Part shown: in pieces, positions 27,347 to 37,088 of the stretch
How positions within the stretch are numbered: the stretch's first letter is position 1
Layout of the letters: the number at the start of each line of letters is the position of its first letter
DNA from: Pseudomonas silesiensis
GTDB lineage: Bacteria > Pseudomonadota > Gammaproteobacteria > Pseudomonadales > Pseudomonadaceae
Assembly: GCF_001661075.1 (NCBI RefSeq)
Contig: NZ_CP014870.1
Coordinates: forward strand, 6,601,501-6,665,500
Direction of reading: 5' to 3'
Length of the DNA: 64,000 nt
Program-made: the position numbers and the translations under genes
The notes under the pieces: model-generated
Seen by the model: only the letters and a program-made list of their open reading frames with translations
Database searches by the model: none
Told to the model about the DNA's origin: nothing

Positions 27347-27388
27347 AAGGCCGGTAAACGGCCTTGCGATGTTCATTTTAATAAACAT
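27347..27388. promoter_or_regulatory. Candidate operators between pauC-like gene and cupin gene
   Basis: Two dyads lie in the divergent intergenic region: AAGGCCG GTAAA CGGCCTT (27347-27365) and the imperfect 20-base palindrome ATGTTCATTTTAATAAACAT (27369-27388, 16 of 20 symmetric). A regulator of polyamine genes such as PauR is a reasonable candidate, by position only. Confidence 0.4.
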
Positions 27389-27439
27389 AGACTTTGGACT
27401 TTCCAACCACTCGCGCCGCAATCACGGGGGATTACAACA

Positions 27440-27802
27440 ATGAGCATCCAGAACATCGTCGACTTCAGCCAGGCCGCTACCGATCCCGAGCGCTATCGGC
27501 CAGACCCGGCAAAAGTCCTCAAGGGCGATCCCGAGCAAGTGGTTTACAACCACTACAACAGCCCTTGCGGTCAGCTGAACGCTGGCGTTTGGGAAGGTGC
27601 AGTCGGTCAGTGGCATGTGAATTTCACCGAACACGAATATTGCGAGATCGTTCAGGGCGTTTCAGTGCTGCGCGACAACGACGGCAACAGCAAAACCGTG
27701 CGCGCGGGCGATCGCTTCGTCATACCAGCCGGGTTTAGGGGCACCTGGGAGGTGTTGGAGCCCTGCCGCAAGATCTACGTGGCGTTCGAACAAAAAGCCT
27801 GA
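27440..27802 (+). CDS. Small cupin-domain protein (DUF861/EutQ-like)
   Basis: 120 residues forming a single cupin. WHVNFTEHEYCEIVQGVSVLRDNDG carries the histidine-glutamate metal-binding style motif and RAGDRFVIPAGFRGTWEVLEPCRKIYVAFE the second cupin motif, as in DUF861 proteins. Enzymatic activity is unknown. It is divergent from the aldehyde dehydrogenase gene, sharing about 240 bp of promoter region, and is followed by a clear terminator, so it is a single-gene transcript. A role related to amine catabolism is possible from context only. Confidence 0.88.
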   Translation: MSIQNIVDFSQAATDPERYRPDPAKVLKGDPEQVVYNHYNSPCGQLNAGVWEGAVGQWHVNFTEHEYCEIVQGVSVLRDNDGNSKTVRAGDRFVIPAGFRGTWEVLEPCRKIYVAFEQKA

Positions 27803-27824
27803 GAGCGGGCGATTTAAGCCACCG

Positions 27825-27854
27825 AAAGCCCATCCCTGCCGATGGGCTTTTTAT
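27825..27854 (+). terminator. Intrinsic terminator after the cupin gene
   Basis: AAAGCCCATC (27825-27834), a six-base loop and GATGGGCTTTTT (27841-27852) form a ten-base stem ending in a T-run. Confidence 0.85.
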
Positions 27855-27993
27855 TGGCCGCGCGCTGGGCAAATATAGTGACACAGACCGACAGGTGATA
27901 AATGATCGGGGCTATTCCACTATTCCCCCACGCCATCCATGACGGATGACGGGAGCGCATCCGCTCTATCCAACGACCGCAAGGAAGCAATAC

Positions 27994-28206
27994 ATGAGCA
28001 TCGATTTGCAACAACACCTGGACACCGCAAAGCAATACGTCGGCCAGCAATACTCCGAGGAGCTGCGTGCAGAACTCGCCAACAAGACCGGCCTGGCCGT
28101 ACGACCGCGAGGCATCGGCTACATCATGACCAGAGACTACAACCCTGCACGTATCAATCTGCTGGTCGAAAACGAAATCATCACCCATGTCACCATGGGC
28201 AATTGA
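27994..28206 (+). CDS. I78 family peptidase inhibitor-like protein, first copy
   Basis: 70 residues from ATG 27994, preceded by AAGGAA. The sequence ends RPRGIGYIMTRDYNPARINLLVENEIITHVTMGN, which fits the Inhibitor I78 pattern (conserved arginine, D-x-x-P-x-R-I-N, followed by I-x-x-V). Small I78 proteins inhibit serine proteases such as elastase. No signal peptide is visible, so a cytoplasmic role is inferred or export is by another route. It is the first of two tandem related genes; the second starts 18 bp after its stop. Confidence 0.75.
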   Translation: MSIDLQQHLDTAKQYVGQQYSEELRAELANKTGLAVRPRGIGYIMTRDYNPARINLLVENEIITHVTMGN

Positions 28207-28223
28207 TTTGGCAAGGAGGCACC

Positions 28224-28442
28224 ATGCCTGACTATTCAGATCAATGTGACGTTTCGGTCGCCCAATACACCCTTGGTCAAAAATGCACGCCCGAGTTGCT
28301 CGATGAGGTTCGCGCCTTGGCCAATGGGGCTCCCGTGCGGGCCACTGGGCCAACGTATCCCTCGACTTTCGACCTGCGCCCGCGACGAATCAATCTGCAC
28401 TCCAATGCCGACGGAATCATTGTCAGCATCAACTGCGGTTGA
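28224..28442 (+). CDS. I78 family peptidase inhibitor-like protein, second copy
   Basis: 72 residues from ATG 28224, with an ideal AAGGAGG ribosome site. The frame is open from 27939, but this start is clearly the real one. The C-terminus FDLRPRRINLHSNADGIIVSINCG shows the I78 motif with the typical terminal CG. It differs from the upstream copy in having CTPELLDEVRALANGAPVRATGP, so the pair are diverged paralogues rather than a recent duplication. Co-transcription with the first copy is implied by the short spacing, and a bidirectional terminator follows. Confidence 0.75.
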   Translation: MPDYSDQCDVSVAQYTLGQKCTPELLDEVRALANGAPVRATGPTYPSTFDLRPRRINLHSNADGIIVSINCG

Positions 28443-28483
28443 TCCATCCCCGCACTGATGAAGCAACCTGCTTCACGCCCAAC

Positions 28484-28520
28484 AAAAAAGGCCCGTATCT
28501 CGCGATACGGGCCTTTTTTG
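28484..28520. terminator. Bidirectional terminator between I78 genes and rpmG
   Basis: AAAAAAGGCCCGTATC, loop TCGC, GATACGGGCCTTTTTT gives a ten-base GC-rich stem flanked by A and T runs. It serves both the plus-strand inhibitor genes and the minus-strand rpmBG transcript. Confidence 0.92.
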
Positions 28521-28536
28521 TAAGAGGGAAAATCAA

Positions 28537-28692
28537 TTACTTGATTTTGCCTTCTTTGTAGATCACGTGCTTACGAACAACCGGATCAAATTTCTTGATC
28601 TCGATTTTGTCCGGGGTAGTGCGCTTGTTCTTGTCGGTAGTGTAGAAGTGACCAGTACCGGCGCTCGAAATCAAACGAATCAATTCACGCAT
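28537..28692 (-). CDS. rpmG: 50S ribosomal protein L33
   Basis: 51 residues, [20 protein letters not shown] followed by [20 protein letters not shown] and ending in EGKIK, the complete bacterial L33 sequence. It lacks the CxxC zinc motif, so it is the zinc-independent type. L33 is a small protein of the large subunit near the E site. AGGGAG lies upstream of the ATG at 28692, and the gene follows rpmB with an 11 bp gap, giving the usual rpmB-rpmG operon. Confidence 0.97.
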   Translation of the reverse strand: MRELIRLISSAGTGHFYTTDKNKRTTPDKIEIKKFDPVVRKHVIYKEGKIK

Positions 28693-28703
28693 GATTAGCT
28701 CCC

Positions 28704-28937
28704 TTAGATCTTGCCAGCGGCGCGGATTTCGGCCAGCACGACAGTGATGCCGCGCTTGTCGATGATACGCATGCCTTTGGCAGATACGCGCAGACGCACA
28801 AAACGTTTCTCTTCTTCAACCCAGAAGCGGTGATGCTGCAGGTTCGGCAGGAAACGACGACGGGTTTTGTTGTTTGCGTGGGAAATGTTATTCCCAGTCA
28901 CCGGACCCTTACCGGTAACTTGACAGACTCTCGACAT
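28704..28937 (-). CDS. rpmB: 50S ribosomal protein L28
   Basis: 77 residues beginning [34 protein letters not shown], the full conserved L28 sequence, rich in basic residues, with the C-terminal block [16 protein letters not shown]. It is a structural protein of the large subunit. It is the first gene of the rpmB-rpmG operon on the minus strand. Nearly 450 bp without another convincing gene lie upstream. Confidence 0.97.
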   Translation of the reverse strand: MSRVCQVTGKGPVTGNNISHANNKTRRRFLPNLQHHRFWVEEEKRFVRLRVSAKGMRIIDKRGITVVLAEIRAAGKI

Positions 28938-29382
28938 GCCTCAGCCCTCTAAAACCACATGCCCAACCCGGCATGGGTTGGCCGCTTAATCTCTCAGTCA
29001 TTTGGCGCCAGGCGCCGCGTTTCTTTAGAGGTCTTACCGGCTACACCTACAGTGAAGGAACCGGGCCCCTAGAAAAGAGCGCTGCTTTATACCAGAAAGA
29101 CTGAAGAGCAACAACATTCCGTGTGCGTTGAGTTGATAAAAACCGGTTTTTTCTGGCTCCGAACGCCCAAGACAAAGGCTGTCGTCGATAGCGACCACTC
29201 GTCGCAGAAAATCGGCAGAGCCACCAGCCCAGGGTTTTGCCAACCGCCGCACACTCCAATCAATCGCACATACTCCCCTTAAAATGAAAAAGGGGATAGT
29301 CATTTGCAAAAGAGCCCACTAGGGTAAGCCTTTTCCAGACTGCTCTTGCAGATGGGCCTTCGATCTGTAAAGGAATCCGACC
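28938..29382. other. Intergenic region between rpmB and the peptide-binding protein gene
   Basis: 445 bp separate two divergent genes. Short open frames on the minus strand (for example 29034-29309) lack homology cues and overlap each other, so I do not call them. A GGCGCC AG GCGCC-type hairpin lies near 29004-29018 and would be in the rpmB leader. No tRNA or other recognisable RNA is seen. Confidence 0.5.
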
Positions 29383-30969
29383 ATGCGCCTCGCTGCCCTA
29401 CCGCTGTTGCTTGCCCCGCTTCTGCTGAGCCCACAGGCTATGGCGGCAGCCTTGAGTGTCTGCACCGAGGCCAGTCCTGAAGGCTTCGACGTGGTGCAAT
29501 ACAACTCGCTGACCACCACCAACGCCTCGGCCGATGTGCTGATGAACCGCCTGGTGGACTTCGACACCGCCAGTGGCAAAGTGGTCGCGGGCCTCGCGGA
29601 CAGCTGGGAAGTCACCCCTGATGGCTTGACCTATGTCTTCAAGCTGCATCCAAAAGTGAAATTCCACCGGACCGAATACTTCAGCCCGACGCGCGACCTG
29701 ACCGCCGAAGACGTGAAGTTCAGCTTCGACCGCATGCTCGACCCCGCCAATCCGTGGCACAAAGTGGCCCAGAGCGGCTTCCCCCATGCCCAGTCGATGC
29801 AGTTGCCTGCATTGATCAAGAAGATCGACGCGCTGGACCCATTGACCGTGCGCTTCACCCTCGATCATCCGGACTCGACCTTCCTTCCGACCTTGAGCAT
29901 GGGATTCGCCTCGATCTATTCGGCCGAATACGCCGACAAACTGATGAAGGCAGGCAACCCGGAGAAGCTCAACAGCCAGCCGATCGGCACCGGCCCTTTC
30001 ATCTTCACGCGCTTCCAGAAAGATGCCTCGATTCGCTATAAGGCGAACCCGGACTACTTCCGTGGCAAGCCCTCAGTGGACCCGCTGATCTTCGCCATCA
30101 CTCCGGATGCCAACGTGCGCCTGCAGAAATTGCGCCGCAATGAGTGCCAGATCGCCCTGTCGCCCAAGCCTCTGGACGTACAATCGGCGTTGAAGGAACC
30201 CACATTGAAAGTGGAAAAGACTGACGCGTTCATGACCGCGTTCGTCGCCATCAACAGCCAGCATCCACCGCTGGACAAGCCTGAAGTGCGCCAGGCGATC
30301 AACCTCGCGTTCGACAAGGCCAACTACGTCAAGGCCGTGTTCGAAGACACCGCCGAGCCCGCCAATGGCCCCTACCCGCCGAACACCTGGAGTTACGCCA
30401 AAGGTTTGCCGGGCTACCCGCATGACGTCGAAAAAGCGCGGGCATTGATGGCCAAGGCCGGGCTCAAGGACGGTTTCAACACCACTATCTGGACCCGACC
30501 TTCGGGCAGCCTGCTCAACCCGAACCCGAGCCTCAGCGCTCAAATGCTGCAATCGGACCTCGCGCAGATCGGTATCCAGGCCGAGATTCGGGTGATCGAA
30601 TGGGGCGAGTTGATTCGCCGCGCCAAGGCTGGTGAACACGACCTGCTTTTCATGGGCTGGGCCGGCGACAATGGGGACCCGGACAACTTCCTCACGCCAC
30701 AGTTTTCCTGTGCCGCACTCAAGTCCGGCACCAACTTCGCCCGCTACTGCAACCAGGATCTGGACAAGCAGATCAGCGCCGGCAAAACCACCAGCGAACA
30801 AGGTGTGCGCACCAAGCTCTACGAACAGGCCCAGGCGCAGATCCAGCAGCAGGCGCTATGGCTGCCGCTGGCCCACCCGACGGCCTTTGCGCTGACACGC
30901 AAGGATGTCGAGGGGTACTCGGTCAGCCCATTTGGTCGCCAGGATTACTCGAAGGTCAGCCTCAAATAA
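29383..30969 (+). CDS. Peptide ABC transporter substrate-binding protein (DppA-like)
   Basis: 528 residues. An export signal (LAALPLLLAPLLLSPQAMAA) is followed by SVCTEASPEGFDVVQYNS, typical of SBP family 5 dipeptide-binding proteins. The DLTAEDVKFSFDRMLDPANP block, LMSMGFASIYSAEYADKL-like region and the C-terminal FMGWAGDNGDPDNFLTPQFSC stretch match DppA. It captures di- or oligopeptides in the periplasm for an ABC importer. No permease or ATPase genes follow here; the protein probably serves a dpp transporter encoded elsewhere, as for PA5317 in P. aeruginosa. AAGGAAT is the ribosome site. Confidence 0.92.
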   Translation: MRLAALPLLLAPLLLSPQAMAAALSVCTEASPEGFDVVQYNSLTTTNASADVLMNRLVDFDTASGKVVAGLADSWEVTPDGLTYVFKLHPKVKFHRTEYFSPTRDLTAEDVKFSFDRMLDPANPWHKVAQSGFPHAQSMQLPALIKKIDALDPLTVRFTLDHPDSTFLPTLSMGFASIYSAEYADKLMKAGNPEKLNSQPIGTGPFIFTRFQKDASIRYKANPDYFRGKPSVDPLIFAITPDANVRLQKLRRNECQIALSPKPLDVQSALKEPTLKVEKTDAFMTAFVAINSQHPPLDKPEVRQAINLAFDKANYVKAVFEDTAEPANGPYPPNTWSYAKGLPGYPHDVEKARALMAKAGLKDGFNTTIWTRPSGSLLNPNPSLSAQMLQSDLAQIGIQAEIRVIEWGELIRRAKAGEHDLLFMGWAGDNGDPDNFLTPQFSCAALKSGTNFARYCNQDLDKQISAGKTTSEQGVRTKLYEQAQAQIQQQALWLPLAHPTAFALTRKDVEGYSVSPFGRQDYSKVSLK

Positions 30970-30987
30970 TCAGCGTCGCCACAAATC

Positions 30988-31080
30988 CTGTGGGAGCGGG
31001 CTTGCTCGCGAAGGGGGCGTGTCAGTCGACATCAATGTTGCCTGACACACCGCTTTCGCGAGCAAGCCCGCTCCCACAGG
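30988..31080. repeat. REPIN
   Basis: CTGTGGGAGCGGGCTTGCTC and the perfectly inverted GAGCAAGCCCGCTCCCACAG enclose about 50 bp between convergent genes. Confidence 0.9.
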
Positions 31081-31105
31081 GAATTTGTGTTTGTCGGGCT
31101 TCCCG

Positions 31106-31780
31106 CTACAGCCACCCATACTCAGCCATGGACAGCGGCTCGCCATCGCCGATGATGAAATGGTCGAGCACCCGCACATCGATCAGGTCCAGCGCCTCCT
31201 GCAGGCGCTTGGTCAGCGTGCGGTCGGCCTGGCTGGGGCTGGTATTGCCCGACGGGTGATTGTGGCAGAGGATCAATGCTGCGGCGTTGTGGGCCAGGGC
31301 CCGCTTGACCACCTGCCGGGGATGGACACTCGTGCTGTCGATCGAGCCGCGAAACAACGCCTCGAAGGACAGCACTTGGTGCCTGGAGTCCAGAAACAGA
31401 CAGCCGAACACCTCATGCGGCTCGTGGCGGAGCATCGACTTCAGGTAGTCACGAACCGCCTGCGGATTTTCCAGTGCCGGTTTCTGGCGCGCACGCTCGG
31501 CCAAATGCCGTCGGCCCATTTCCTGTGCTGCTTGCAACTGAGCGAATTTCGCCGGCCCAAGCCCCAACTGCCTGCTGAACGCGGCCTGATCGGCCTCCAG
31601 TAGCGAGCGCAGGCTGCCAAACTGAATCAAAAGGTGTCGCGCCAGGTCTACCGCGCTTCTGCCGGCCACGCCGGTTCGTAAAAAAATGGCCAACAGTTCG
31701 GCATCCGAAAGACTCGCCGCCCCCAGCTCAAGCAATCTCTCCCGCGGCCGCTCGGCCGCCGGCCAATCACGAATACTCAT
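31106..31780 (-). CDS. radC: RadC family protein (JAB/MPN domain)
   Basis: 224 residues from ATG 31780, which follows AGGGAGGTG; the open frame to 31966 overlaps coaBC and is not used. The N-terminal helix-hairpin-helix region ([25 protein letters not shown]) leads to a JAB1/MPN metalloprotease-like core with [14 protein letters not shown], the zinc-binding HxH...D motif, and the upstream glutamate in [10 protein letters not shown]. Once linked to DNA repair, the protein's biochemical role is unresolved. It is divergent from coaBC. Confidence 0.95.
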   Translation of the reverse strand: MSIRDWPAAERPRERLLELGAASLSDAELLAIFLRTGVAGRSAVDLARHLLIQFGSLRSLLEADQAAFSRQLGLGPAKFAQLQAAQEMGRRHLAERARQKPALENPQAVRDYLKSMLRHEPHEVFGCLFLDSRHQVLSFEALFRGSIDSTSVHPRQVVKRALAHNAAALILCHNHPSGNTSPSQADRTLTKRLQEALDLIDVRVLDHFIIGDGEPLSMAEYGWL

Positions 31781-31916
31781 AACACCTCCCTGGAATATGG
31801 GCGCCGCTGTTCCGTAGCGGTCGCTGTGATATCGTAGCCCATCTTTTTTGCGGGCGATTTCATCCCTGGGGAGGGGGTATCGCCATGCAGTCATCAACGA
31901 AATGAAAGGCAGACCT

Positions 31917-33125
31917 ATGCAGCGGCTGTATCGGAAACGCATCGTTCTGGGCGTCGGCGGTGGCATTGCTGCCTACAAAAGCGCCGATCTGGTTCGCCGC
32001 TTGATCGACCAGGGCGCCGAAGTGCGCGTGGTCATGACCCGCGGCGGCAGTGAGTTCATTACCCCGCTGACCATGCAGGCCCTCTCCGGGCACCCGGTCC
32101 ACCTCGACCTGCTGGACCCTGCGGCCGAAGCCGCCATGGGCCACATCGAGCTGGCCAAATGGGCCGATCTGGTGCTCATCGCCCCCGCCACCGCGGACCT
32201 GATGGCTCGCCTGGCCCAAGGCATTGCCGACGACCTGCTGACCACGCTGGTGCTGGCCACCGACGCCGTGGTTGCCGTCGCCCCGGCAATGAACCAGGCG
32301 ATGTGGCGCGATCCGGCCACCCAGGCCAACCTGCAAACCCTCGAAGACCGCGATATCAAGGTCTTCGGCCCGGCCTCCGGCAGCCAGGCCTGTGGTGACG
32401 TCGGCCTGGGCCGCATGCTCGAAGCCATCGAACTCGCCCAATGCGCGGCGGACTGCTTCCAGCGCCAGGCGCTGACCGGCAAACACGTGCTGATCACCGC
32501 CGGCCCGACCCAGGAAAACATCGACCCGGTGCGCTACATCACCAACCACAGCTCGGGGAAAATGGGCTTTGCCCTGGCCGAAGCCGCGGTAGAAGCCGGC
32601 GCCCGTGTGACGCTGATCACCGGCCCGGTACAACTGCCGACGCCGGATCGCGTCACCCGCATCGACGTGGTCAGCGCTCGCGACATGCTCGCCGCGTGTG
32701 AAGCCGCGATCCCCTGCGACCTGTTCATCGCCTCGGCAGCAGTCGCAGACTACCGTCCGGAAGTCGTTGCCCCTCAGAAACTCAAGAAAGATCCTACGAA
32801 CGGCGACGGCTTGTTACTACAGATGGTGCGTAACCCGGACATCCTGGCCACCATTGCCACTCGCCCTGACCGTCCGTTCAGCGTCGGTTTCGCCGCCGAA
32901 ACCGAACACCTGCTCGACTACGCTGCCCGCAAGTTGAAGGACAAGAATCTCGATTTGATCGTCGCCAACGACGTCGCCAACCCGAGCATCGGCTTCAACA
33001 GCGAAGAAAACGCCTGCAGCGTGATCGACCGCGAGCTACATGCCACACTTTTCGCCCAGACCAGCAAGAGCAAGATTGCCCGCCAGCTGATCACTTTTAT
33101 CGCCGAACGTCTGAACCAGGTTTAA
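31917..33125 (+). CDS. coaBC: Bifunctional phosphopantothenoylcysteine decarboxylase/synthetase
   Basis: 402 residues from ATG 31917 ([25 protein letters not shown]). The N-terminal CoaC flavoprotein half has the active histidine in [23 protein letters not shown] and the flexible-lid cysteine [15 protein letters not shown]. The C-terminal CoaB half starts [26 protein letters not shown] and contains [10 protein letters not shown] and KLKKDP. The enzyme makes 4'-phosphopantetheine on the route to coenzyme A. dut starts five bases after its stop, so the two form an operon. Confidence 0.97.
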   Translation: MQRLYRKRIVLGVGGGIAAYKSADLVRRLIDQGAEVRVVMTRGGSEFITPLTMQALSGHPVHLDLLDPAAEAAMGHIELAKWADLVLIAPATADLMARLAQGIADDLLTTLVLATDAVVAVAPAMNQAMWRDPATQANLQTLEDRDIKVFGPASGSQACGDVGLGRMLEAIELAQCAADCFQRQALTGKHVLITAGPTQENIDPVRYITNHSSGKMGFALAEAAVEAGARVTLITGPVQLPTPDRVTRIDVVSARDMLAACEAAIPCDLFIASAAVADYRPEVVAPQKLKKDPTNGDGLLLQMVRNPDILATIATRPDRPFSVGFAAETEHLLDYAARKLKDKNLDLIVANDVANPSIGFNSEENACSVIDRELHATLFAQTSKSKIARQLITFIAERLNQV

Positions 33126-33130
33126 TTTAC

Positions 33131-33586
33131 ATGCACGCTTTGCAAGCCAAGATCCTCGACCCCCGCATCGGTACCGAATTCCCGCTGCCGCAGTACGCCA
33201 CGCCCGGCTCCGCCGGCCTCGACCTGCGCGCCATGCTGGAAAAAGACACCGTCATCAAGCCGGGCGAAACCCTGCTGATCCCTACCGGCCTGTCGGTGTA
33301 CATCGGCGACCCGGGCCTGGCAGCGTTGATTCTGCCGCGCTCCGGCCTGGGTCATAAACACGGCATCGTGCTGGGTAATCTGGTCGGTCTGATCGACTCC
33401 GATTACCAAGGCCCGCTGATGGTGTCGTGCTGGAATCGTGGTCAATCCGATTTCAACATCGTGGTCGGCGAACGCCTGGCCCAGCTGGTGTTGGTCCCGG
33501 TGGTTCAAGCGCACTTCGAGATGGTCGAAGAGTTCGTCGAAACCCAGCGCGGCACCGGTGGTTTCGGGCATTCCGGCAGCCACTGA
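33131..33586 (+). CDS. dut: dUTP diphosphatase
   Basis: 151 residues, standard for trimeric dUTPases. The five motifs are present: [33 protein letters not shown] with the catalytic aspartate, [11 protein letters not shown], and the C-terminal [12 protein letters not shown] arm. It hydrolyses dUTP to dUMP, preventing uracil incorporation and supplying thymidylate synthesis. The gene follows coaBC by five bases. A nine-base hairpin lies after the stop. Confidence 0.98.
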   Translation: MHALQAKILDPRIGTEFPLPQYATPGSAGLDLRAMLEKDTVIKPGETLLIPTGLSVYIGDPGLAALILPRSGLGHKHGIVLGNLVGLIDSDYQGPLMVSCWNRGQSDFNIVVGERLAQLVLVPVVQAHFEMVEEFVETQRGTGGFGHSGSH

Positions 33587-33602
33587 AATCACCCAGGTCT
33601 GT

Positions 33603-33632
33603 TGTGGCGAGAGACCTTGTTCCCTCGCCACA
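33603..33632. repeat. Hairpin after dut
   Basis: TGTGGCGAG (33603-33611) and CTCGCCACA (33624-33632) form a perfect nine-base stem. It resembles a second small family of Pseudomonas intergenic repeats with the TGTGGCGAGGGAGCTTGC-type core and has no T-run. Confidence 0.65.
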
Positions 33633-33652
33633 GGTACGGCACCCGGTGAAAT

Positions 33653-33850
33653 TTGCACAAAGTTCATCTGGAAGGTTTACGGCTCAAAATCAAGGCATTG
33701 GCCGGTGATTCCCTCGCAATTGCAGGTGGCATGGCCTTTACACACCACGAACTCTCTGCCGAAAACACCGTCATACCCTTCAGTTTGAGCCAGCCGGCGA
33801 GTTTTTCACCGGCAGGTCCAGCCACTTTCAAGATGGAGCATTCCCAGTAA
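33653..33850 (+). CDS. Doubtful 65-residue open frame overlapping the algC start
   Basis: The frame starts MHKVHLEGLRLKIKALAGD and stops with a TAA sharing its last base with the ATG of algC (TAATG at 33848-33852), an arrangement that often reflects translational coupling. No family is recognised and no strong ribosome site precedes it. It could be a leader peptide, a remnant of an N-terminal extension of algC, or chance. The gap between dut and algC otherwise holds only the hairpin at 33603. Confidence 0.25.
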   Translation: MHKVHLEGLRLKIKALAGDSLAIAGGMAFTHHELSAENTVIPFSLSQPASFSPAGPATFKMEHSQ

Positions 33851-35247
33851 TGAGCACCCCGGCAAACGTCGCACCCAAGTTCCCCGACAGCATCTTCCGC
33901 GCCTACGATATTCGCGGCACCGTCCCGGAATTCTTGAACGCTGAAACCGCTTATTGGCTTGGTCGCGCCATCGGCTCCCAGAGCCTGGCCCAGGACGAAC
34001 CCAACGTTTCGGTTGGCCGCGACGGACGCCTGTCCGGCCCGGAACTGGTAGAACAACTGATCAAAGGCCTGGCCGACAGCGGCTGCCACGTCAGCGACGT
34101 CGGCCTGGTGCCAACCCCTGCGCTGTACTACGCCGCCAACGTACTGGCCGGCAAATCCGGCGTCATGCTGACCGGCAGCCACAATCCGTCGAATTACAAC
34201 GGCTTCAAGATCGTCATCGCTGGCGATACCTTGGCCAACGAACAGATCCAGGCCCTGCACGATCGCCTCAAGACCAACAACCTGAGCAGCGGCCAGGGCA
34301 CCATCACCCAGGTCGAGATCCTCGATCGCTACAACACTGAAATCGTCCAGGACATCAAACTCGCCCGCCGCTTGAAGGTGGTTGTCGACTGTGGCAACGG
34401 CGCGGCCGGCGTGATCGCCCCGCAGCTGATCGAAGCCCTGAACTGCGAAGTCATCCCGCTGTTCTGCGAGGTGGACGGCAACTTCCCGAACCACCATCCG
34501 GATCCGGGCAAGCCTGAAAACCTGGTGGACCTGATCGCCAAGGTCAAGGAAACCAACGCCGACCTGGGCCTGGCCTTCGATGGCGACGGCGATCGCGTCG
34601 GCGTAGTGACCAACACCGGCAGCATCGTTTACCCGGATCGCCTGCTGATGCTGTTCGCCCGCGATGTCGTGGCGCGCAACCCGGACGCGGAAATCATCTT
34701 CGACGTCAAATGCACCCGCCGCCTGACCCCGTTGATCAAGGAATACGGCGGTCGTCCGCTCATGTGGAAGACCGGTCACTCGCTGATCAAAAAGAAAATG
34801 AAACAAACCGGCGCCCTGTTGGCCGGTGAAATGAGCGGCCACATCTTCTTCAAGGAGCGCTGGTTCGGTTTCGACGACGGCATCTACAGCGCCGCGCGCC
34901 TGCTGGAGATCCTCAGCAAGGAAAAATTCACCGCGGAAGAGCTGTTTGCGACCTTCCCGAACGATATTTCTACGCCGGAAATCAATATCCATGTGACCGA
35001 AGAGAGCAAATTCAGCATCATTGATGCATTGCACGACGCGAAGTGGGGCGAAGGCGCTGACCTGACCACCATTGACGGCGTGCGAGTCGACTACGCCAAA
35101 GGCTGGGGCCTGGTTCGCGCCTCCAACACCACGCCGGTGCTGGTGTTGCGCTTCGAGGCCGATGACGAGGCTGAATTGCAACGCATCAAGGATGTGTTCA
35201 AAGTCCAGTTGAAGCGTGTTGCACCTGATCTCCAACTACCGTTTTGA
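33850..35247 (+). CDS. algC: Phosphomannomutase/phosphoglucomutase
   Basis: 465 residues. The phosphoserine loop is in VMLTGSHNPSNYNGFK, the metal-binding loop is FDGDGDRVG, sugar specificity is set by GEMSGHIFF, and the phosphate-binding loop is near VRASNTTPVLVLRFE. The enzyme interconverts mannose- and glucose-6-phosphate with their 1-phosphates through a bisphosphate intermediate, feeding alginate, LPS and rhamnolipid synthesis. In some Pseudomonas annotations AlgC carries a long membrane-anchored N-terminus; here dut is only 263 bp upstream, so that extension is absent. argB follows 39 bp downstream. Confidence 0.96.
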   Translation: MSTPANVAPKFPDSIFRAYDIRGTVPEFLNAETAYWLGRAIGSQSLAQDEPNVSVGRDGRLSGPELVEQLIKGLADSGCHVSDVGLVPTPALYYAANVLAGKSGVMLTGSHNPSNYNGFKIVIAGDTLANEQIQALHDRLKTNNLSSGQGTITQVEILDRYNTEIVQDIKLARRLKVVVDCGNGAAGVIAPQLIEALNCEVIPLFCEVDGNFPNHHPDPGKPENLVDLIAKVKETNADLGLAFDGDGDRVGVVTNTGSIVYPDRLLMLFARDVVARNPDAEIIFDVKCTRRLTPLIKEYGGRPLMWKTGHSLIKKKMKQTGALLAGEMSGHIFFKERWFGFDDGIYSAARLLEILSKEKFTAEELFATFPNDISTPEINIHVTEESKFSIIDALHDAKWGEGADLTTIDGVRVDYAKGWGLVRASNTTPVLVLRFEADDEAELQRIKDVFKVQLKRVAPDLQLPF

Positions 35248-35286
35248 TTTATTGAAGCGCCCTTTATCGAAGTGCCGGAGCCCTGA

Positions 35287-36192
<906 letters not shown>

Positions 36193-36205
36193 GCGATAGC
36201 GCCTA

Positions 36206-36247
36206 CAAAAAGACCCCGCGCAGCCTGGCTGAGCGGGGTCTTTTTTT
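36206..36247 (+). terminator. Intrinsic terminator after argB
   Basis: AGACCCCGC (36211-36219) pairs with GCGGGGTCT (36233-36241), flanked by A5 upstream and seven T downstream. Confidence 0.92.
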
Positions 36248-36258
36248 GCCTACGCAAT

Positions 36259-36354
36259 CCCTGTGGGAGCGAGCTTGCTCGCGATGAGGCCTTCACATTC
36301 AGCATAGATGTGACTGAAAAACCGCCATCGCGAGCAAGCTCGCTCCCACAAGGG
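36259..36354. repeat. REPIN between argB and pyrE
   Basis: CCCTGTGGGAGCGAGCTTGC and the inverted GCAAGCTCGCTCCCACAAGG lie about 55 bp apart between convergent genes. Confidence 0.9.
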
Positions 36355-36361
36355 ATTGTGG

Positions 36362-37006
36362 TCAGACGCCAAACTGGGCGCGGTACGCTTCTACGGCAGG
36401 CAGGTGTTGCTTGAGCTGCGGATCATCCGCGAGGAATTCGAGCACCTGATTCAGCGAAACAATGCTGATCACCGGAATGCCGAAGTCGCGCTCCACCTCC
36501 TGGATCGCCGACAACTCGCCGTTGCCACGCTCTTGGCGATTCAGCGCGATCAGCACACCCGCCGCCTTGGCGCCGTCCTGGGAAGCGATGATCTGCATCA
36601 CCTCACGGATCGCGGTACCCGCAGTGATCACGTCGTCGATGATCAGCACGTCGCCGGTCAATGGCGCGCCGACCAGGCTGCCGCCTTCGCCGTGGGCCTT
36701 GGCCTCCTTGCGGTTGAAGCACCATGGCAAATCACGCTCATGGTGTTCGGCCAGAGCCACTGCAGTGGTCGCTGCCAGGGGGATGCCTTTGTAGGCCGGA
36801 CCGAACAGTACGTCGAAGGGAATGCCGCTCTCGACGATGGCTGCGGCATAGAAGCGACCCAGCTGCGCCAGGGCCTTTCCTGAGTTGAACAGGCCGGCGT
36901 TGAAGAAGTAAGGACTGGTGCGTCCGGACTTCAGGGTGAACTCGCCGAAGCGCAAAACGCCGCGATCGATGGCAAAACGAATGAAATCGCGCTGATACGC
37001 TTGCAT
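36362..37006 (-). CDS. pyrE: Orotate phosphoribosyltransferase
   Basis: 214 residues from ATG 37006 ([38 protein letters not shown]). The PRPP-binding signature is [17 protein letters not shown], and [12 protein letters not shown] and [13 protein letters not shown] (catalytic loop lysines) are present. It forms OMP from orotate in pyrimidine synthesis. It is divergent from crc with an 82 bp gap, the usual Pseudomonas arrangement. Confidence 0.97.
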   Translation of the reverse strand: MQAYQRDFIRFAIDRGVLRFGEFTLKSGRTSPYFFNAGLFNSGKALAQLGRFYAAAIVESGIPFDVLFGPAYKGIPLAATTAVALAEHHERDLPWCFNRKEAKAHGEGGSLVGAPLTGDVLIIDDVITAGTAIREVMQIIASQDGAKAAGVLIALNRQERGNGELSAIQEVERDFGIPVISIVSLNQVLEFLADDPQLKQHLPAVEAYRAQFGV

Positions 37007-37088
37007 GAAAAAAACCCCAAATACCACGGATTTAGCTAATTAGGTTGACGCCGTGTATCATACACGCACGCGATTTTTGGGGCCATTT

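Noticed and set aside
29034..29309. Small minus-strand ORFs upstream of the peptide-binding protein gene
   Set aside because: Three overlapping frames, none with a ribosome site or recognisable sequence; I treat the region as non-coding.
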